From G963556115 sp963667375 (lineage in GTDB: Bacteria > Planctomycetota > SZUA-567), in contig OY763323.1 in the NCBI GenBank assembly GCA_963667375.1, positions 744,001 to 808,000 of the forward strand: DNA of 64,000 bases, written 5' to 3'. The notes under the pieces were generated by a model. That model ran no database searches and was not told where the DNA came from. It worked only from the letters and a program-made list of their open reading frames with translations. Each line of letters starts with the position of its first letter. Within the stretch, counting starts at the first letter, position 1. A program made the position numbers and the translations under genes. Below are positions 53,607 to 62,557 of the stretch, in pieces.

Positions 53607-54764
53607 TTAGTTAGAACCTGCACCTGGAACACTTTCGTATTCAGCAGAATCAAGTTCAACAGCTTCACCTTCGATAGTTGGAGCAGAAACGATCTTAGCT
53701 TCTGAAACAGTCTTAGCAGTGAACTTAGACTTCTTAACAAGCTTCCAAACCATCTGCTCTGGAGAAGCAACAACCTTAGACATCTTAGTTTCGTACTTAG
53801 CAGGAACCTTAACTTCAACAGTTGATTCAGGCTTTACGAGAACAAGACGCTTGATTGACTTGTAAACAGCAGGGATAGTCTTGAATTCAACTTCAGCACC
53901 ATCAACAACTTCAGCAACGTCGATTTCAGCATACTTTGGTGGAATTACACATTCTTTTACTTCAGCAGGCTTAACCAGAGTCTTAACCTTGATTGTCTGT
54001 TTACGACCAGCACATGGGTTATCAACAAGTTCGCCATCTTTAACAAGAACTTCCTTCTTAACTGTTACATATTCAGCTGGAGTGCATTCGCTGCTTACAC
54101 AAAGTGCAGGAGCATCATTGTCACCACCGATTGGAGTGTTCTTGCATTCGCCTTCTTCGCACTTACGCATTGGAGGCTTAACCATGATCTTTTCTTCAAC
54201 GGTCTTATAAACAGCTGGGATCCAAAGCTTGGTTGTGCTTGCAGCCTGAACTTCGATTTCCTTCTCAACCATCTTGTATTCAGCAGGAATAATGCTGTAG
54301 CAAGTCTGAGCTTCCTCAACCATTACCTTCATCTTCTTACAACGAACCTTTGCAGGCAGGCAGTAAGCGACCTTCTTAGCTGGGCTAACCATAACTTTAA
54401 CTTCCTGCATTGCGTATTCAGCAGGAACACACTTAGTGTAGTATGTTTCTGGACGAACCATGCATTCAGTAGCAACCTGCTTGTAAGTAGCAGGCTTAGT
54501 TACTAGACACCAAGCGAAACCAGCGATTGGGCGTGGAGCACCTTTTCCTTCAACGAAAGGAACTTCCATACCTTCTTCAACATCAGCAGAAGTCTTAACA
54601 ACAGATTCACTGTTGTTATAGAAACCTTCCTGATTAGCAACCATATCGTTGCTAGCCATGATCATGCCCTGTTCAGCAGGCATATCAACGTCATTACTTG
54701 CATAAGCAGAACCACAAAGAGTAACTGCAGCGGCAAGCATAATCCCCTTAATACTCATCCTCAT
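53607..54764 (-). CDS. Exported cysteine-containing protein built of short PAxY / VxVKP repeats
   Basis: A 385-residue protein with signal peptide MRMSIKGIMLAAAVTLCGSAYA and AGGAG 9 bases before the ATG. After a linker (about 23-85) it consists of roughly ten units of 21-25 residues of the form PAxYKxVxxxVxVKPxx. Examples are PAEYKMVEKEIEVQ, IPAVYKTVEEKIMVKP, IPAVYKSIKRLVLVKP and VPAKYETKMSKVV. Similar PAEYKTV repeats are known from surface or OmpA-like proteins. The mature part has 12 Cys, all in the first two-thirds, often at unit ends (TKC, AYC, SEC, KEC); the last 125 residues have none. One unit carries an insertion (GGDNDAPALC). Codon use is as restricted as in the porin, implying abundance. 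A disulfide-linked envelope scaffold is my inference. Confidence 0.75.
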   Translation of the reverse strand: MRMSIKGIMLAAAVTLCGSAYASNDVDMPAEQGMIMASNDMVANQEGFYNNSESVVKTSADVEEGMEVPFVEGKGAPRPIAGFAWCLVTKPATYKQVATECMVRPETYYTKCVPAEYAMQEVKVMVSPAKKVAYCLPAKVRCKKMKVMVEEAQTCYSIIPAEYKMVEKEIEVQAASTTKLWIPAVYKTVEEKIMVKPPMRKCEEGECKNTPIGGDNDAPALCVSSECTPAEYVTVKKEVLVKDGELVDNPCAGRKQTIKVKTLVKPAEVKECVIPPKYAEIDVAEVVDGAEVEFKTIPAVYKSIKRLVLVKPESTVEVKVPAKYETKMSKVVASPEQMVWKLVKKSKFTAKTVSEAKIVSAPTIEGEAVELDSAEYESVPGAGSN

Positions 54765-55573
54765 AATCCTTTTCTCCTTTGTTCCCCCAATAAGAACAAC
54801 AAAAACAATAAAAAGCGATACTTACATTTTAAAATAAATCACATAATCTTAAAGTAACCATCAAACCTTCAAAGACAACATGACACTTCCAAATCATACC
54901 AACTCTGAAGTTTTAATCATAAAATGCCGATGTCTTATAATCCAAAGAAATATCACTTAAATAATATTATCAGACTATGCCTCTACGACATTATTCTTTA
55001 AGGATATCCGCTTTGGACTCTTTTGTAAAGCAAAAAATCCGAATTCTCTTCCTTTCTTTTTCATCTTTATACCAATTATCCCCTTTATTATTTCTTTCAT
55101 GATTGTTTATTTTTTTTTAAAACTTCCCATTACCACCCGGCAGGGACTTGATTATGCTCATAATAATCAAGATTTAAACCCTTAATTCTCAATATTTTAC
55201 CCAACTAATATTTTTATTCTGGTTCTATATTTTTTTCCTCTTATATTTCCAGAAACTAGTTTTATTTTATAATTATCCTTAAAACTGACCCCATATTTTC
55301 CTTTTAAAAAAAATCCCGCTTTTTATCTTTTTTTTGAAAATTTCGCCCAATATTTTTACCCTCTGTTCACATCCTCAAAAATTATCGGCTTGAACTTCAT
55401 AATGCAAACTGATTTTTAGAGCTTTATAAGTCAATATTACTGCTAATTAAAAATTAAATCTTCTTTTATCGGACAGCTATTGTTATTATATACCTTATAT
55501 TTAAAATAACTACTAAGATTTTAGCCGTTATTTTCAGACCACGTTCCAAACAGGACTGCAATATCTATTTATC
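54765..55573. other. AT-rich divergent spacer
   Basis: 809 bp between the divergent repeat-protein and TonB-like genes. It has no ORF. It contains one hairpin CTTGATTAT-N7-ATAATCAAG (55147-55171). Long T runs and scarcity of G on the plus strand continue here. Promoters for both genes must lie inside but I could not place them. Confidence 0.45.
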
Positions 55574-56764
55574 ATGAATGAACTCAGTATTCCTAAACTA
55601 ATAAATTCCGGCAGAAGCTCACGATTCCTGAAACGCAGTTTTATGCTTTTACTGCTCTTTGCCCTGCTTCTGCATATCACGGTATTTATTATTCTCGGTT
55701 ACTATAATAAACATCCGTTCCTGTTTTTTTTTAAAGAACAGACAAAACCTATTACCGAAAAAACCCTGAATTTTGTTCTTGTAGATGACAAACTGGTAAA
55801 TGAAGAAATAAAAGAAGAGAAGCCCAAAGTTCTCGGTAAAATAAGCAGGCAGTCACGAGATCAGACTGTCAACCCCGATTTACCTAAACTCGGTCCAAAC
55901 AGTGAAGAAAAATCCTCTGTCTCCTCTTTTGCCCGGGGAAATCCGCTTCCGGACTCAATTGCCGCACCGGAGATCACTCCTTCACCACCACCTGTACCGC
56001 AGATTACACCACAGAAACTGGCACCTCCTGCTCCGGCCCCAAAGCCAGTTATTCAAAAACCACAGGAACAGCCTGCCAGAGAGCAGGTACTTCCTAAATT
56101 ACCCGAACTGGATGTAGATGATGATCTTACCGGAATTCTTCCAAAACCCAAAAAAGTTGAACAACCAAAACCGGTAAAGAAACCGGACACTGAAGAGGTC
56201 CCGGGAATAACCAAATCTGATGCCATAAGCAAGATAACACCACAGCCGCAGCCTGAAACCCAACCTGTGGTAAAACCGGCACCAACCCCGCAGACCAAAA
56301 CAACTGAAGCAGTTCAAAAACCGCTTCCAACCCGTAAAATTCCGGTGCGCCGTATCAGCAGCAGTAATTCAAGCACTGGCGGCAAGCTCCAGAACCGTAA
56401 AAATTCTTCTGCTATCAATACCGGCATGAAGTCTATCGCGGTACTGCGCAGTCGCTACGGCGATTATATGGATAAAATTCTCCGCCGCATACAACAGTCA
56501 ATAATTATCCAGCAGCAAATCAACCCTATCGGCATGCATGAGGGCAGTGTCGTGATGAGTTTCACTATAAATCCGCAAGGTTATCTCGACCAGATTAAAT
56601 TTATAGGCTCAGCCCCCGATGATATAACTACCGAGATCTCAGTTTCCAGAACTGTACTTCGCGATGTTCAGAACAGCGGTCCTTTTGAACCTCCGACTCA
56701 GGAAATGCTGAATGACCCGGATTTTCAGAAAATTGTCGTAAACTTCGTATTTGAGAACCTGTAA
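55574..56764 (+). CDS. TonB-like energy transducer
   Basis: A 396-residue protein with a short cytoplasmic N-terminus and one membrane helix (about 22-44, FMLLLLFALLLHITVFIILGYY). A long Pro/Lys/Glu-rich periplasmic linker follows (about 75-260, with runs such as PPPVPQITPQKLAPPAPAPKP). The C-terminal domain (about 295-396, RYGDYMDKILRRIQQSI...GSVVMSFTINPQGYLDQIKF) matches the TonB/TolA C-terminal fold. It would transmit proton-motive force to outer-membrane transporters, but no ExbB/ExbD or TonB-dependent receptor is encoded here. No SD is visible. It overlaps the next small gene at TAATG. Confidence 0.8.
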   Translation: MNELSIPKLINSGRSSRFLKRSFMLLLLFALLLHITVFIILGYYNKHPFLFFFKEQTKPITEKTLNFVLVDDKLVNEEIKEEKPKVLGKISRQSRDQTVNPDLPKLGPNSEEKSSVSSFARGNPLPDSIAAPEITPSPPPVPQITPQKLAPPAPAPKPVIQKPQEQPAREQVLPKLPELDVDDDLTGILPKPKKVEQPKPVKKPDTEEVPGITKSDAISKITPQPQPETQPVVKPAPTPQTKTTEAVQKPLPTRKIPVRRISSSNSSTGGKLQNRKNSSAINTGMKSIAVLRSRYGDYMDKILRRIQQSIIIQQQINPIGMHEGSVVMSFTINPQGYLDQIKFIGSAPDDITTEISVSRTVLRDVQNSGPFEPPTQEMLNDPDFQKIVVNFVFENL

Positions 56765-56970
56765 TGAATGATATAAATAAACGCTGTATGGGCGAATTCC
56801 CGATGTTTCCCGGCTGGCTGTTCTTTGAAGAAAAAGTAACCGAAGATACGATAACTATCTCCGCCTACGGCTCAAAACACCGAATTATCAGCGCCAGTGC
56901 CGATAACCGCGATAAAGCCATTGCCAGTGTCCTGAACCAGATCCTATACCAGTATCCGCCAAACAGCTGA
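56764..56970 (+). CDS. Small conserved-looking protein coupled to the TonB-like gene
   Basis: A 68-residue soluble protein whose ATG overlaps the preceding stop (TAATG), so it is translated by coupling. It reads MNDINKRCMGEFPMFPGWLFFEEK and then VTEDTITISAYGSKHRIISASADNR, suggesting a small alpha/beta protein. No signal peptide or membrane segment is present. I recognise no family. Its fixed position suggests a partner of the TonB-like protein or a cytoplasmic factor unrelated to it. Confidence 0.6.
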   Translation: MNDINKRCMGEFPMFPGWLFFEEKVTEDTITISAYGSKHRIISASADNRDKAIASVLNQILYQYPPNS

Positions 56971-56974
56971 TAAA

Positions 56975-57010
56975 AATATTCGGAGCAGAGTTAACTCTGC
57001 TCCGAATATT
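56975..57010. terminator. Bidirectional terminator
   Basis: A perfect 16 bp stem AATATTCGGAGCAGAG with a TTAA loop lies between the small coupled gene and the convergent LOG-family gene. Confidence 0.75.
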
Positions 57011-57053
57011 CTGTTTCTCGCCTTAAATTCTAATCCCCAAACGACTCCATATA

Positions 57054-57734
57054 TTATTTACTCTTGAGCCTCGCTCTACCGTACTCTCTTTCAATATACT
57101 CAACCGCCTCCTGCGGATCATCCGTAAGCTTCAATAGATTCAGATCATCAGGAGAGATCATTACATGCTCATTATCAAGCATAACCTCTCTGATCCAGTC
57201 TAACGCTCCCTGCCAGAATTTCTCACCCATCAGTACAATCGGTGTCGCCGGTACCTTATGCGTCTGCACCAGCGTCAAAATCTCAAAAAATTCATCAAGA
57301 GTCCCAAATCCTCCAGGCATAACCACTACAGCCGAAGCATACTTTAAAAACATTACTTTACGCACAAAAAAATACCGGAAATTTATCCCGTGCTGTACAT
57401 AAGGATTACCCGTCTGCTCGAAAGGCAGATCGATGTTCAATCCTACCGTTTTACCTACTCCACTCTCATTGGCACCACGGTTAGCCGCTTCCATAATACC
57501 CGGTCCACCGCCGGTAATTACATCAAAACCAGCCAGAGAAAGGTTCTTAGCTACCTCCCGGGCAAGTTCATAGTATTTGGTTCCTTCTTTAATTCGCGCC
57601 GAACCGAAGATACTCACACCTTTATCGATCTCCGACATGTGCTCGATACCTTCAACAAACTCTGCCATAATCCGGAACAGACGCCATGGATCCATGTTTC
57701 TAAAATCGTCTTTATCATAATCCCTTGATTTCAT
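57054..57734 (-). CDS. LOG family protein (TIGR00730 type)
   Basis: A 226-residue Rossmann-like protein with the two family motifs: PGGFGTLDEFFEILTLVQT (PGGxGTxxE) and GGGPGIMEAANRGA. The family includes cytokinin-riboside 5'-monophosphate phosphoribohydrolases and nucleotide 5'-monophosphate nucleosidases such as PpnN. The motif Arg and Glu needed for that activity are present. The name lysine decarboxylase sometimes given to it is not supported. It follows the second RND pump gene by 45 bp on the same strand, probably as the last gene of that operon. Confidence 0.9.
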   Translation of the reverse strand: MKSRDYDKDDFRNMDPWRLFRIMAEFVEGIEHMSEIDKGVSIFGSARIKEGTKYYELAREVAKNLSLAGFDVITGGGPGIMEAANRGANESGVGKTVGLNIDLPFEQTGNPYVQHGINFRYFFVRKVMFLKYASAVVVMPGGFGTLDEFFEILTLVQTHKVPATPIVLMGEKFWQGALDWIREVMLDNEHVMISPDDLNLLKLTDDPQEAVEYIEREYGRARLKSK

Positions 57735-57779
57735 ATTTTCTCTTTCATATTGCAGAAAAACAATTCAAAATTTGCAGCA

Positions 57780-60700
57780 CTATTTCTCTTTAGCATTGAA
57801 GAATGTCGCATATATTACCGGGCATATCAACAAGGTAAGCGCGGTTGCAAATGACAGACCAAAGACAATAGTAACAGCCATACCCTGAAAGAAAGGATCG
57901 GTAAGCAATGGTATCATACCCATTACTGTTGTGGAAGCTCCCAACGCAACCGGCCGAACGCGGCTGACACCGGAGTCAAGAATAGCCTGATATATATGTT
58001 TTCCAGCAGCTCTATCCTGATCTATCTGATCCACCAGCACAATTGCATTCTTGATCATCATACCGGAAAGACTCAGGAAACCTAGAAGTGACATAAAGCC
58101 GAACGGAATTTTGGTTATCAGAAGTCCTACCGTCACCCCGATTATCGCTAGCGGTACAGTAAGATAGATAATCAGCGCCTGCTTTACCGCATCATACAGA
58201 ATCACCACAATCATACCCATAAGCAGAAAGCTTATCGGCAAGGTATTCATCAGACCCTGATTTGCTTCACTGGAGCTCTCATACTGACCGCCCCACTCCA
58301 ATGAATAATTCGGCGGGAGTTTTATCGCTTCAATTTTATCCTTCATCTTGGCGAGCAGTTCCGGACCGGTCACCCCATCGGTAGGCTCGCACTGAGCCGT
58401 CATGCAACGCATACCATAGCGCCTGTAGATAACTGTATCCTGCCACTGGGTCTCAAAACCCGAGACTATCTGCTGAATCGGCACATACTTATTGGCCATA
58501 CTGCTCCAAACTGTCGTGAAGTACATATCATCAATACTGTCACGATCCTCAAGTGTAGGCCGGGTAATTATTGGAATAAGATTATTCTTCTCACGGTATA
58601 ATCCGATACTCTGTCCGACAAAGGTCATCTGCAGTGCACTGGCCATCTCATTGCGGGTAATACCGGCAAATCTGGCTCGTGATTCATTAAATACCGGCTT
58701 GGCAATCTTTTCTCTGGTTCGCCAGTTATTTTTTATTGAACGGGCCTCAGGGATATCATGCATTATAGATATAGCCTGCGACGCGAGGTTACGCAGGGTA
58801 TCGGCATCCTCACCGAAGAATCTCGCTTCGATAGTTGCATCATATGATGCCCCCATTTTAAATTTCATCAGAGTCGCCATCGCATTGGGATAGGTATCCT
58901 GCAGATATTTATTTATCGGTCCGGTAAGCCGGTCAATAACCTCCTGATTGAGTTCCTTGACCTCTATAAGTACAAAACCATAACTGCTGTTTGCCGTCTG
59001 CGGTGAATAGGTCAGAGTAAAACGCGGTGAACCCGAACCGGCATATGTTGAGACAAATCTGATATCAGGAAAACGCTTCTGTCCGGTCTTCTCATCAATA
59101 CCGGTCAGATAAGCGCCAATAGCTTTTATCTGTTTATCTATTACACGGATATCTGTACCCTGAGGCTCCCAGAAATCAATATAGAAGCGCGGAGCATCTG
59201 ATTCCGGAAAGAATGACTGCTTAACAAACTTAAAACCGTATCCCGCAGATGCAAGCAGACCGATCATAACCAGCAGTACCAGCCAGCGGAAACGAAGAAG
59301 ACCTGCAAGCAGCCTTCTGTAGAAACGGTAAAATACTGTATCATACGGATCCTTAGGCTGCTGTCCGGAGCCTTCAACCGTTTTATTACCCTTGAACAGC
59401 CAGAATCCAAGCAATGGCACCACGGTTATCGCCATTACCCAGCTCCAGAGCATTGAATACAGAATAACCCAGAACAGCGAGCCACAGTATTCACCGGTGG
59501 AATCCGGCGAAAGACCGATAGCAGAGAATGCAAGTATACCGACAATCGTACCCGCCAGTAGCGGTAGCGTAGTCTGCTTGACGATTATTCCCGCCGCTTT
59601 CACCTTGTCTATACCACGCTGAATATTTACCAGCATACCATCGGCAATAACAATTCCATTATCCACCAGCATACCCAGAGCAATAATCAGTGCCCCCAAT
59701 GATATACGCTGCAGGGTTATTCCCTGAATAAACATACAGACAAAGGTCGCCGCAACAATGAATAAAAGCAGAGAACCGATTATAACACCGCTTCTTAGCC
59801 CCATGAATATCAGTAGAACCAGAATAACGATTGCTACCGACTCACCGAGATTTACTACAAAATTATTGATAGCCTTCTTTACCGCATCACCCTGAAAAAC
59901 TATCGGCCGCATCTTCATACCATACGGACGAACATCCTCAAGATTGGCCAGCTCTTTCTTTATCGCCTCACCCATATTGACCACATTGGCATCATCCCGG
60001 GGCGAGATACAGAGAGCCATACATGATTTACCGACATAATTATCGCCATTCTCATGACCAGAAAAACTCATAAGGTTTGTCGCCGGCTCAACATAACCGC
60101 GTTTCACCGTACCTACATCGCCAATCCTGAAATTGGTTCCGGTCTTTTCATCACGGATAATAAGATCCGCAATTGACTCTACACTCTTATACTCGCCGGA
60201 AGGGAAGATCCAGACATAGTCGGAATCCACCATCACCTGTCCGGATTGGGTGACCAGATTCTGATCGGTTACCGCTTGGGCAATCTGTGACGGAGATAGC
60301 TGAAGCTGGGTCAGTTTTGCACGGGATAGTTCCACATAAATTGACTCCTGCTGAGTTCCCCAGAATGTAACCTTTGCCACCCCCGGCACCCGCAGCAGAC
60401 GTTTACGCAGATAATCTGCATAATCCTTCATCTCTCTCCAGGTGAAGCCATCACCAATAATAGCATACATAATACCGTAGACATCACCGAAGTCATCATT
60501 GATTATCGGTTCGGAACATCCTGGAGGCAGACTGCCCTCATTATCCCTGATTTTATGGCGCAGCTGATCCCAGATCTGTTTCAGACCATAACCTTTGAAC
60601 TTATCCTGAATCTGCGCATCAATAATGGATAAACCCGGGAGTGAAATAGACTTATTCAGTCTTTTCAGTTCTTTAAGCTCCTGAATGGAGTCTTCTAAAG

Positions 60701-60896
60701 TATTTGTTACCTCCTGCTCCACTTCATAAGCGGTCGCACCGGGATACTGGGTATAAATCATTGCATCTTTGATGGTAAATACCGGATCTTCGAGCCAGCC
60801 AAGCTTCCAGTAACTGATGTAACCGGCACCTGAGAGCACCAGAATAAACAGCACCGTCGTTACCGCACGTTTAATGGAAGATTCTGCAATATTCAT
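57780..60896 (-). CDS. RND efflux pump (AcrB/HAE family), second system
   Basis: A 1038-residue inner-membrane RND transporter. It is similar in layout to the pump at 21242-24289: QYPGATAYEVEQEVTNTLE near the N-terminus, ISLGALIIALGMLVDNGIVIADG in TM4 with Asp-Asn in place of Asp-Asp, LSLSGMMIKNAIVLVDQID in TM10-11, and the terminal ICPVIYATFFNAKEK. The ATG overlaps the adaptor gene by 4 bp. It shares many blocks with the first pump, so the two are paralogues. No outer-membrane factor is encoded nearby. Substrates are unknown. Confidence 0.94.
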   Translation of the reverse strand: MNIAESSIKRAVTTVLFILVLSGAGYISYWKLGWLEDPVFTIKDAMIYTQYPGATAYEVEQEVTNTLEDSIQELKELKRLNKSISLPGLSIIDAQIQDKFKGYGLKQIWDQLRHKIRDNEGSLPPGCSEPIINDDFGDVYGIMYAIIGDGFTWREMKDYADYLRKRLLRVPGVAKVTFWGTQQESIYVELSRAKLTQLQLSPSQIAQAVTDQNLVTQSGQVMVDSDYVWIFPSGEYKSVESIADLIIRDEKTGTNFRIGDVGTVKRGYVEPATNLMSFSGHENGDNYVGKSCMALCISPRDDANVVNMGEAIKKELANLEDVRPYGMKMRPIVFQGDAVKKAINNFVVNLGESVAIVILVLLIFMGLRSGVIIGSLLLFIVAATFVCMFIQGITLQRISLGALIIALGMLVDNGIVIADGMLVNIQRGIDKVKAAGIIVKQTTLPLLAGTIVGILAFSAIGLSPDSTGEYCGSLFWVILYSMLWSWVMAITVVPLLGFWLFKGNKTVEGSGQQPKDPYDTVFYRFYRRLLAGLLRFRWLVLLVMIGLLASAGYGFKFVKQSFFPESDAPRFYIDFWEPQGTDIRVIDKQIKAIGAYLTGIDEKTGQKRFPDIRFVSTYAGSGSPRFTLTYSPQTANSSYGFVLIEVKELNQEVIDRLTGPINKYLQDTYPNAMATLMKFKMGASYDATIEARFFGEDADTLRNLASQAISIMHDIPEARSIKNNWRTREKIAKPVFNESRARFAGITRNEMASALQMTFVGQSIGLYREKNNLIPIITRPTLEDRDSIDDMYFTTVWSSMANKYVPIQQIVSGFETQWQDTVIYRRYGMRCMTAQCEPTDGVTGPELLAKMKDKIEAIKLPPNYSLEWGGQYESSSEANQGLMNTLPISFLLMGMIVVILYDAVKQALIIYLTVPLAIIGVTVGLLITKIPFGFMSLLGFLSLSGMMIKNAIVLVDQIDQDRAAGKHIYQAILDSGVSRVRPVALGASTTVMGMIPLLTDPFFQGMAVTIVFGLSFATALTLLICPVIYATFFNAKEK

Positions 60897-62191
60897 TTAA
60901 CATCCTCCGGCATCATCTCCATCATAACATCACTCTTTTCCTTGGACTTACTATCCTGAATCTCAGCAATGTTCGATTTCAGCTCCGGAGGCAGATCCTT
61001 GACCTTCATGCCATCCTGCAACTCTGTTGCTCCGGCAATAACAATTCTCTCACCACCTTTGAGATCACCCTGAACAATAATTGAATCTCCAGTCATCTGC
61101 CCGACAGTCACATGCTGCTCATGTATAACCCATGGGTCTTTGGTATCATCAACAATAAAGACGCTGGGCTGCTTACTGCCGCCGATACTGTTGACCGCCC
61201 ACACCGGCAGCAGAAACTGCGGCTGCTCCCCGCCTTTAGGTTTAATAATCATGGTTATATTCGAAGTCATTCCGGGAAGGATGGTAACATCATTGCCTGT
61301 AGGGTTTTTCGGCATATAGAATCTTACCGCATAGGTACGGGTACTGCTGGAAGCCTCAGCGGTAAATTCCTTGATTTTGAGCGGTATCTTCACATTCGGA
61401 ATAGCTTCATAGGTGGCATAAATTTCTATATCCGCCGCATTTGTAGCCCTTGCCACCAGCCATTCAGGAATATCCGCCTCAATCTCCAGGGTATTTAGAT
61501 CCTGCAGACTTATCACCGGCTGCCCGGCGCTTACAACCTGATAGTTATCCACATAACGCACAGCAACAATACCTTTAAACGGAGCCTTAAGCACAGTGTC
61601 ATTCCGCGCTTTCTGGGCGATATCAAGCTTTGCTTCCGACACTTTAAAGGCCGCTACTGCAACATCAAGCTTACTCTTAGGATCGACCTGAGCATCATAA
61701 AGCTTCTGGATTCTGGCCAGCTGGGTCTTGGCATTATTATAATCCGCCTCCGCCGCATTGAGATCATTCTGAAAATCTCTGGGATCAAGAGAGCCGATAA
61801 TTTCATCTTTATCGATAGTCATGCCCGCCTTGATCGGCAGTTCCATCAGTGTTCCACTGACATTAAACCCGATATCGACCTGTCTGATAGCCCGGGTCGA
61901 ACCGGCATACTGCACTTCAAAATCAGCCCTGAGCTTTTTGACCAGCTCGGTCTTTACCGGATGAATCTTGACTACCGGAGCCTCGACCTTATTTCTGCGC
62001 GCCTTGACTCTTTTGGCAATATCATAGAACAGAAAAACAACAATAACAATAAGAAATAACCTGAACCACGGAATTTTTCTCCTACCGTCCTTCTTCTTTT
62101 GCGGTGCCGCAGGCTTCTGTCCGTTATCCTCAGACACTACCGGAGTTTTTTCAGACTCCGCCGAAGCATTGCTGTCATTCTCAGTAACCAT
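60893..62191 (-). CDS. RND efflux adaptor (membrane fusion protein), second system
   Basis: A 432-residue adaptor. The cytoplasmic N-terminus is unusually long (about 45 residues, polar, NDSNASAESEKTPVVSED). One membrane helix follows (IPWFRLFLIVIVVFLFYDIAK), then lipoyl/beta-barrel halves (IGFNVSGTLMELPIKAGMTIDKDEIIGSLD; LKAPFKGIVAVRYVDNYQ), an alpha-hairpin (about 135-185) and a tail with Lys/Glu-rich, Met-containing residues. AGGAG precedes the ATG. It pairs with the RND pump encoded immediately downstream. A good promoter lies at 62254-62282. Confidence 0.92.
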   Translation of the reverse strand: MVTENDSNASAESEKTPVVSEDNGQKPAAPQKKKDGRRKIPWFRLFLIVIVVFLFYDIAKRVKARRNKVEAPVVKIHPVKTELVKKLRADFEVQYAGSTRAIRQVDIGFNVSGTLMELPIKAGMTIDKDEIIGSLDPRDFQNDLNAAEADYNNAKTQLARIQKLYDAQVDPKSKLDVAVAAFKVSEAKLDIAQKARNDTVLKAPFKGIVAVRYVDNYQVVSAGQPVISLQDLNTLEIEADIPEWLVARATNAADIEIYATYEAIPNVKIPLKIKEFTAEASSSTRTYAVRFYMPKNPTGNDVTILPGMTSNITMIIKPKGGEQPQFLLPVWAVNSIGGSKQPSVFIVDDTKDPWVIHEQHVTVGQMTGDSIIVQGDLKGGERIVIAGATELQDGMKVKDLPPELKSNIAEIQDSKSKEKSDVMMEMMPEDVK

Positions 62192-62253
62192 TATTTTAAT
62201 CTCCTGATCCGTTAATATTGCACGCGTAAGGCATAACCATCGAAATTATAGTG

Positions 62254-62282
62254 ATTTTATATTCATAAAAATTTTTTGTCAA
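62254..62282 (-). promoter_or_regulatory. Promoter of the second MFP-RND-LOG operon
   Basis: On the minus strand TTGACA (62282-62277), a 17 bp spacer and TAAAAT (62259-62254), about 63 bp upstream of the adaptor start codon. Confidence 0.65.
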
Positions 62283-62527
62283 TCAAAAGACTCCCACATA
62301 TATATTTTACCCCTATCCCCTGATCTCTTTCAATTATTCAAACTATGCAACCCCAACTATATCCGGGCAATAGCGGTATAATAAATCATATCCAGGACAA
62401 TTATACCGAACAAATGATCATAAGGGAAGATCTTAGTTTCTCAAAACAACTACTGCCCGTCACAAATATATAATATATTTTCTGAATGATTCTTGCAGAC
62501 AATTTTTAAGCACCAGCTTCTGACATT

Positions 62528-62553
62528 ATAAAAACCGGCAGCAACTGCCGGTT
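62528..62553 (-). terminator. Terminator of mutL
   Basis: The 9 bp stem AACCGGCAG / CTGCCGGTT with a 3-base loop (62533-62553) is followed on the minus strand by TTTATAATG, just after the mutL stop. Confidence 0.8.
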
Positions 62554-62557
62554 CGAT

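Larger units (their letters stand above)
62192..62557. other. Intergenic region between the adaptor and mutL genes
   Basis: 366 bp between two minus-strand genes. It contains the adaptor promoter (62254-62282) and the mutL terminator (62528-62553). I see no ORF in the remainder (62290-62520). Confidence 0.5.

Noticed and set aside
53601..54300. Long overlapping open frames on both strands opposite the repeat-protein gene.
   Set aside because: They are by-products of its biased codons; only the frame with a signal peptide, SD, repeats and terminator is supported.
48105..57010. The possibility that the low-density region is a mobile island or prophage.
   Set aside because: No integrase, transposase, tRNA, direct repeats or phage genes were found; its genes are ordinary envelope types.
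57054..57734. Annotation of the LOG-family protein as lysine decarboxylase.
   Set aside because: It has the PGGxGTxxE nucleosidase motif and no PLP-enzyme features; the old name is a misannotation.
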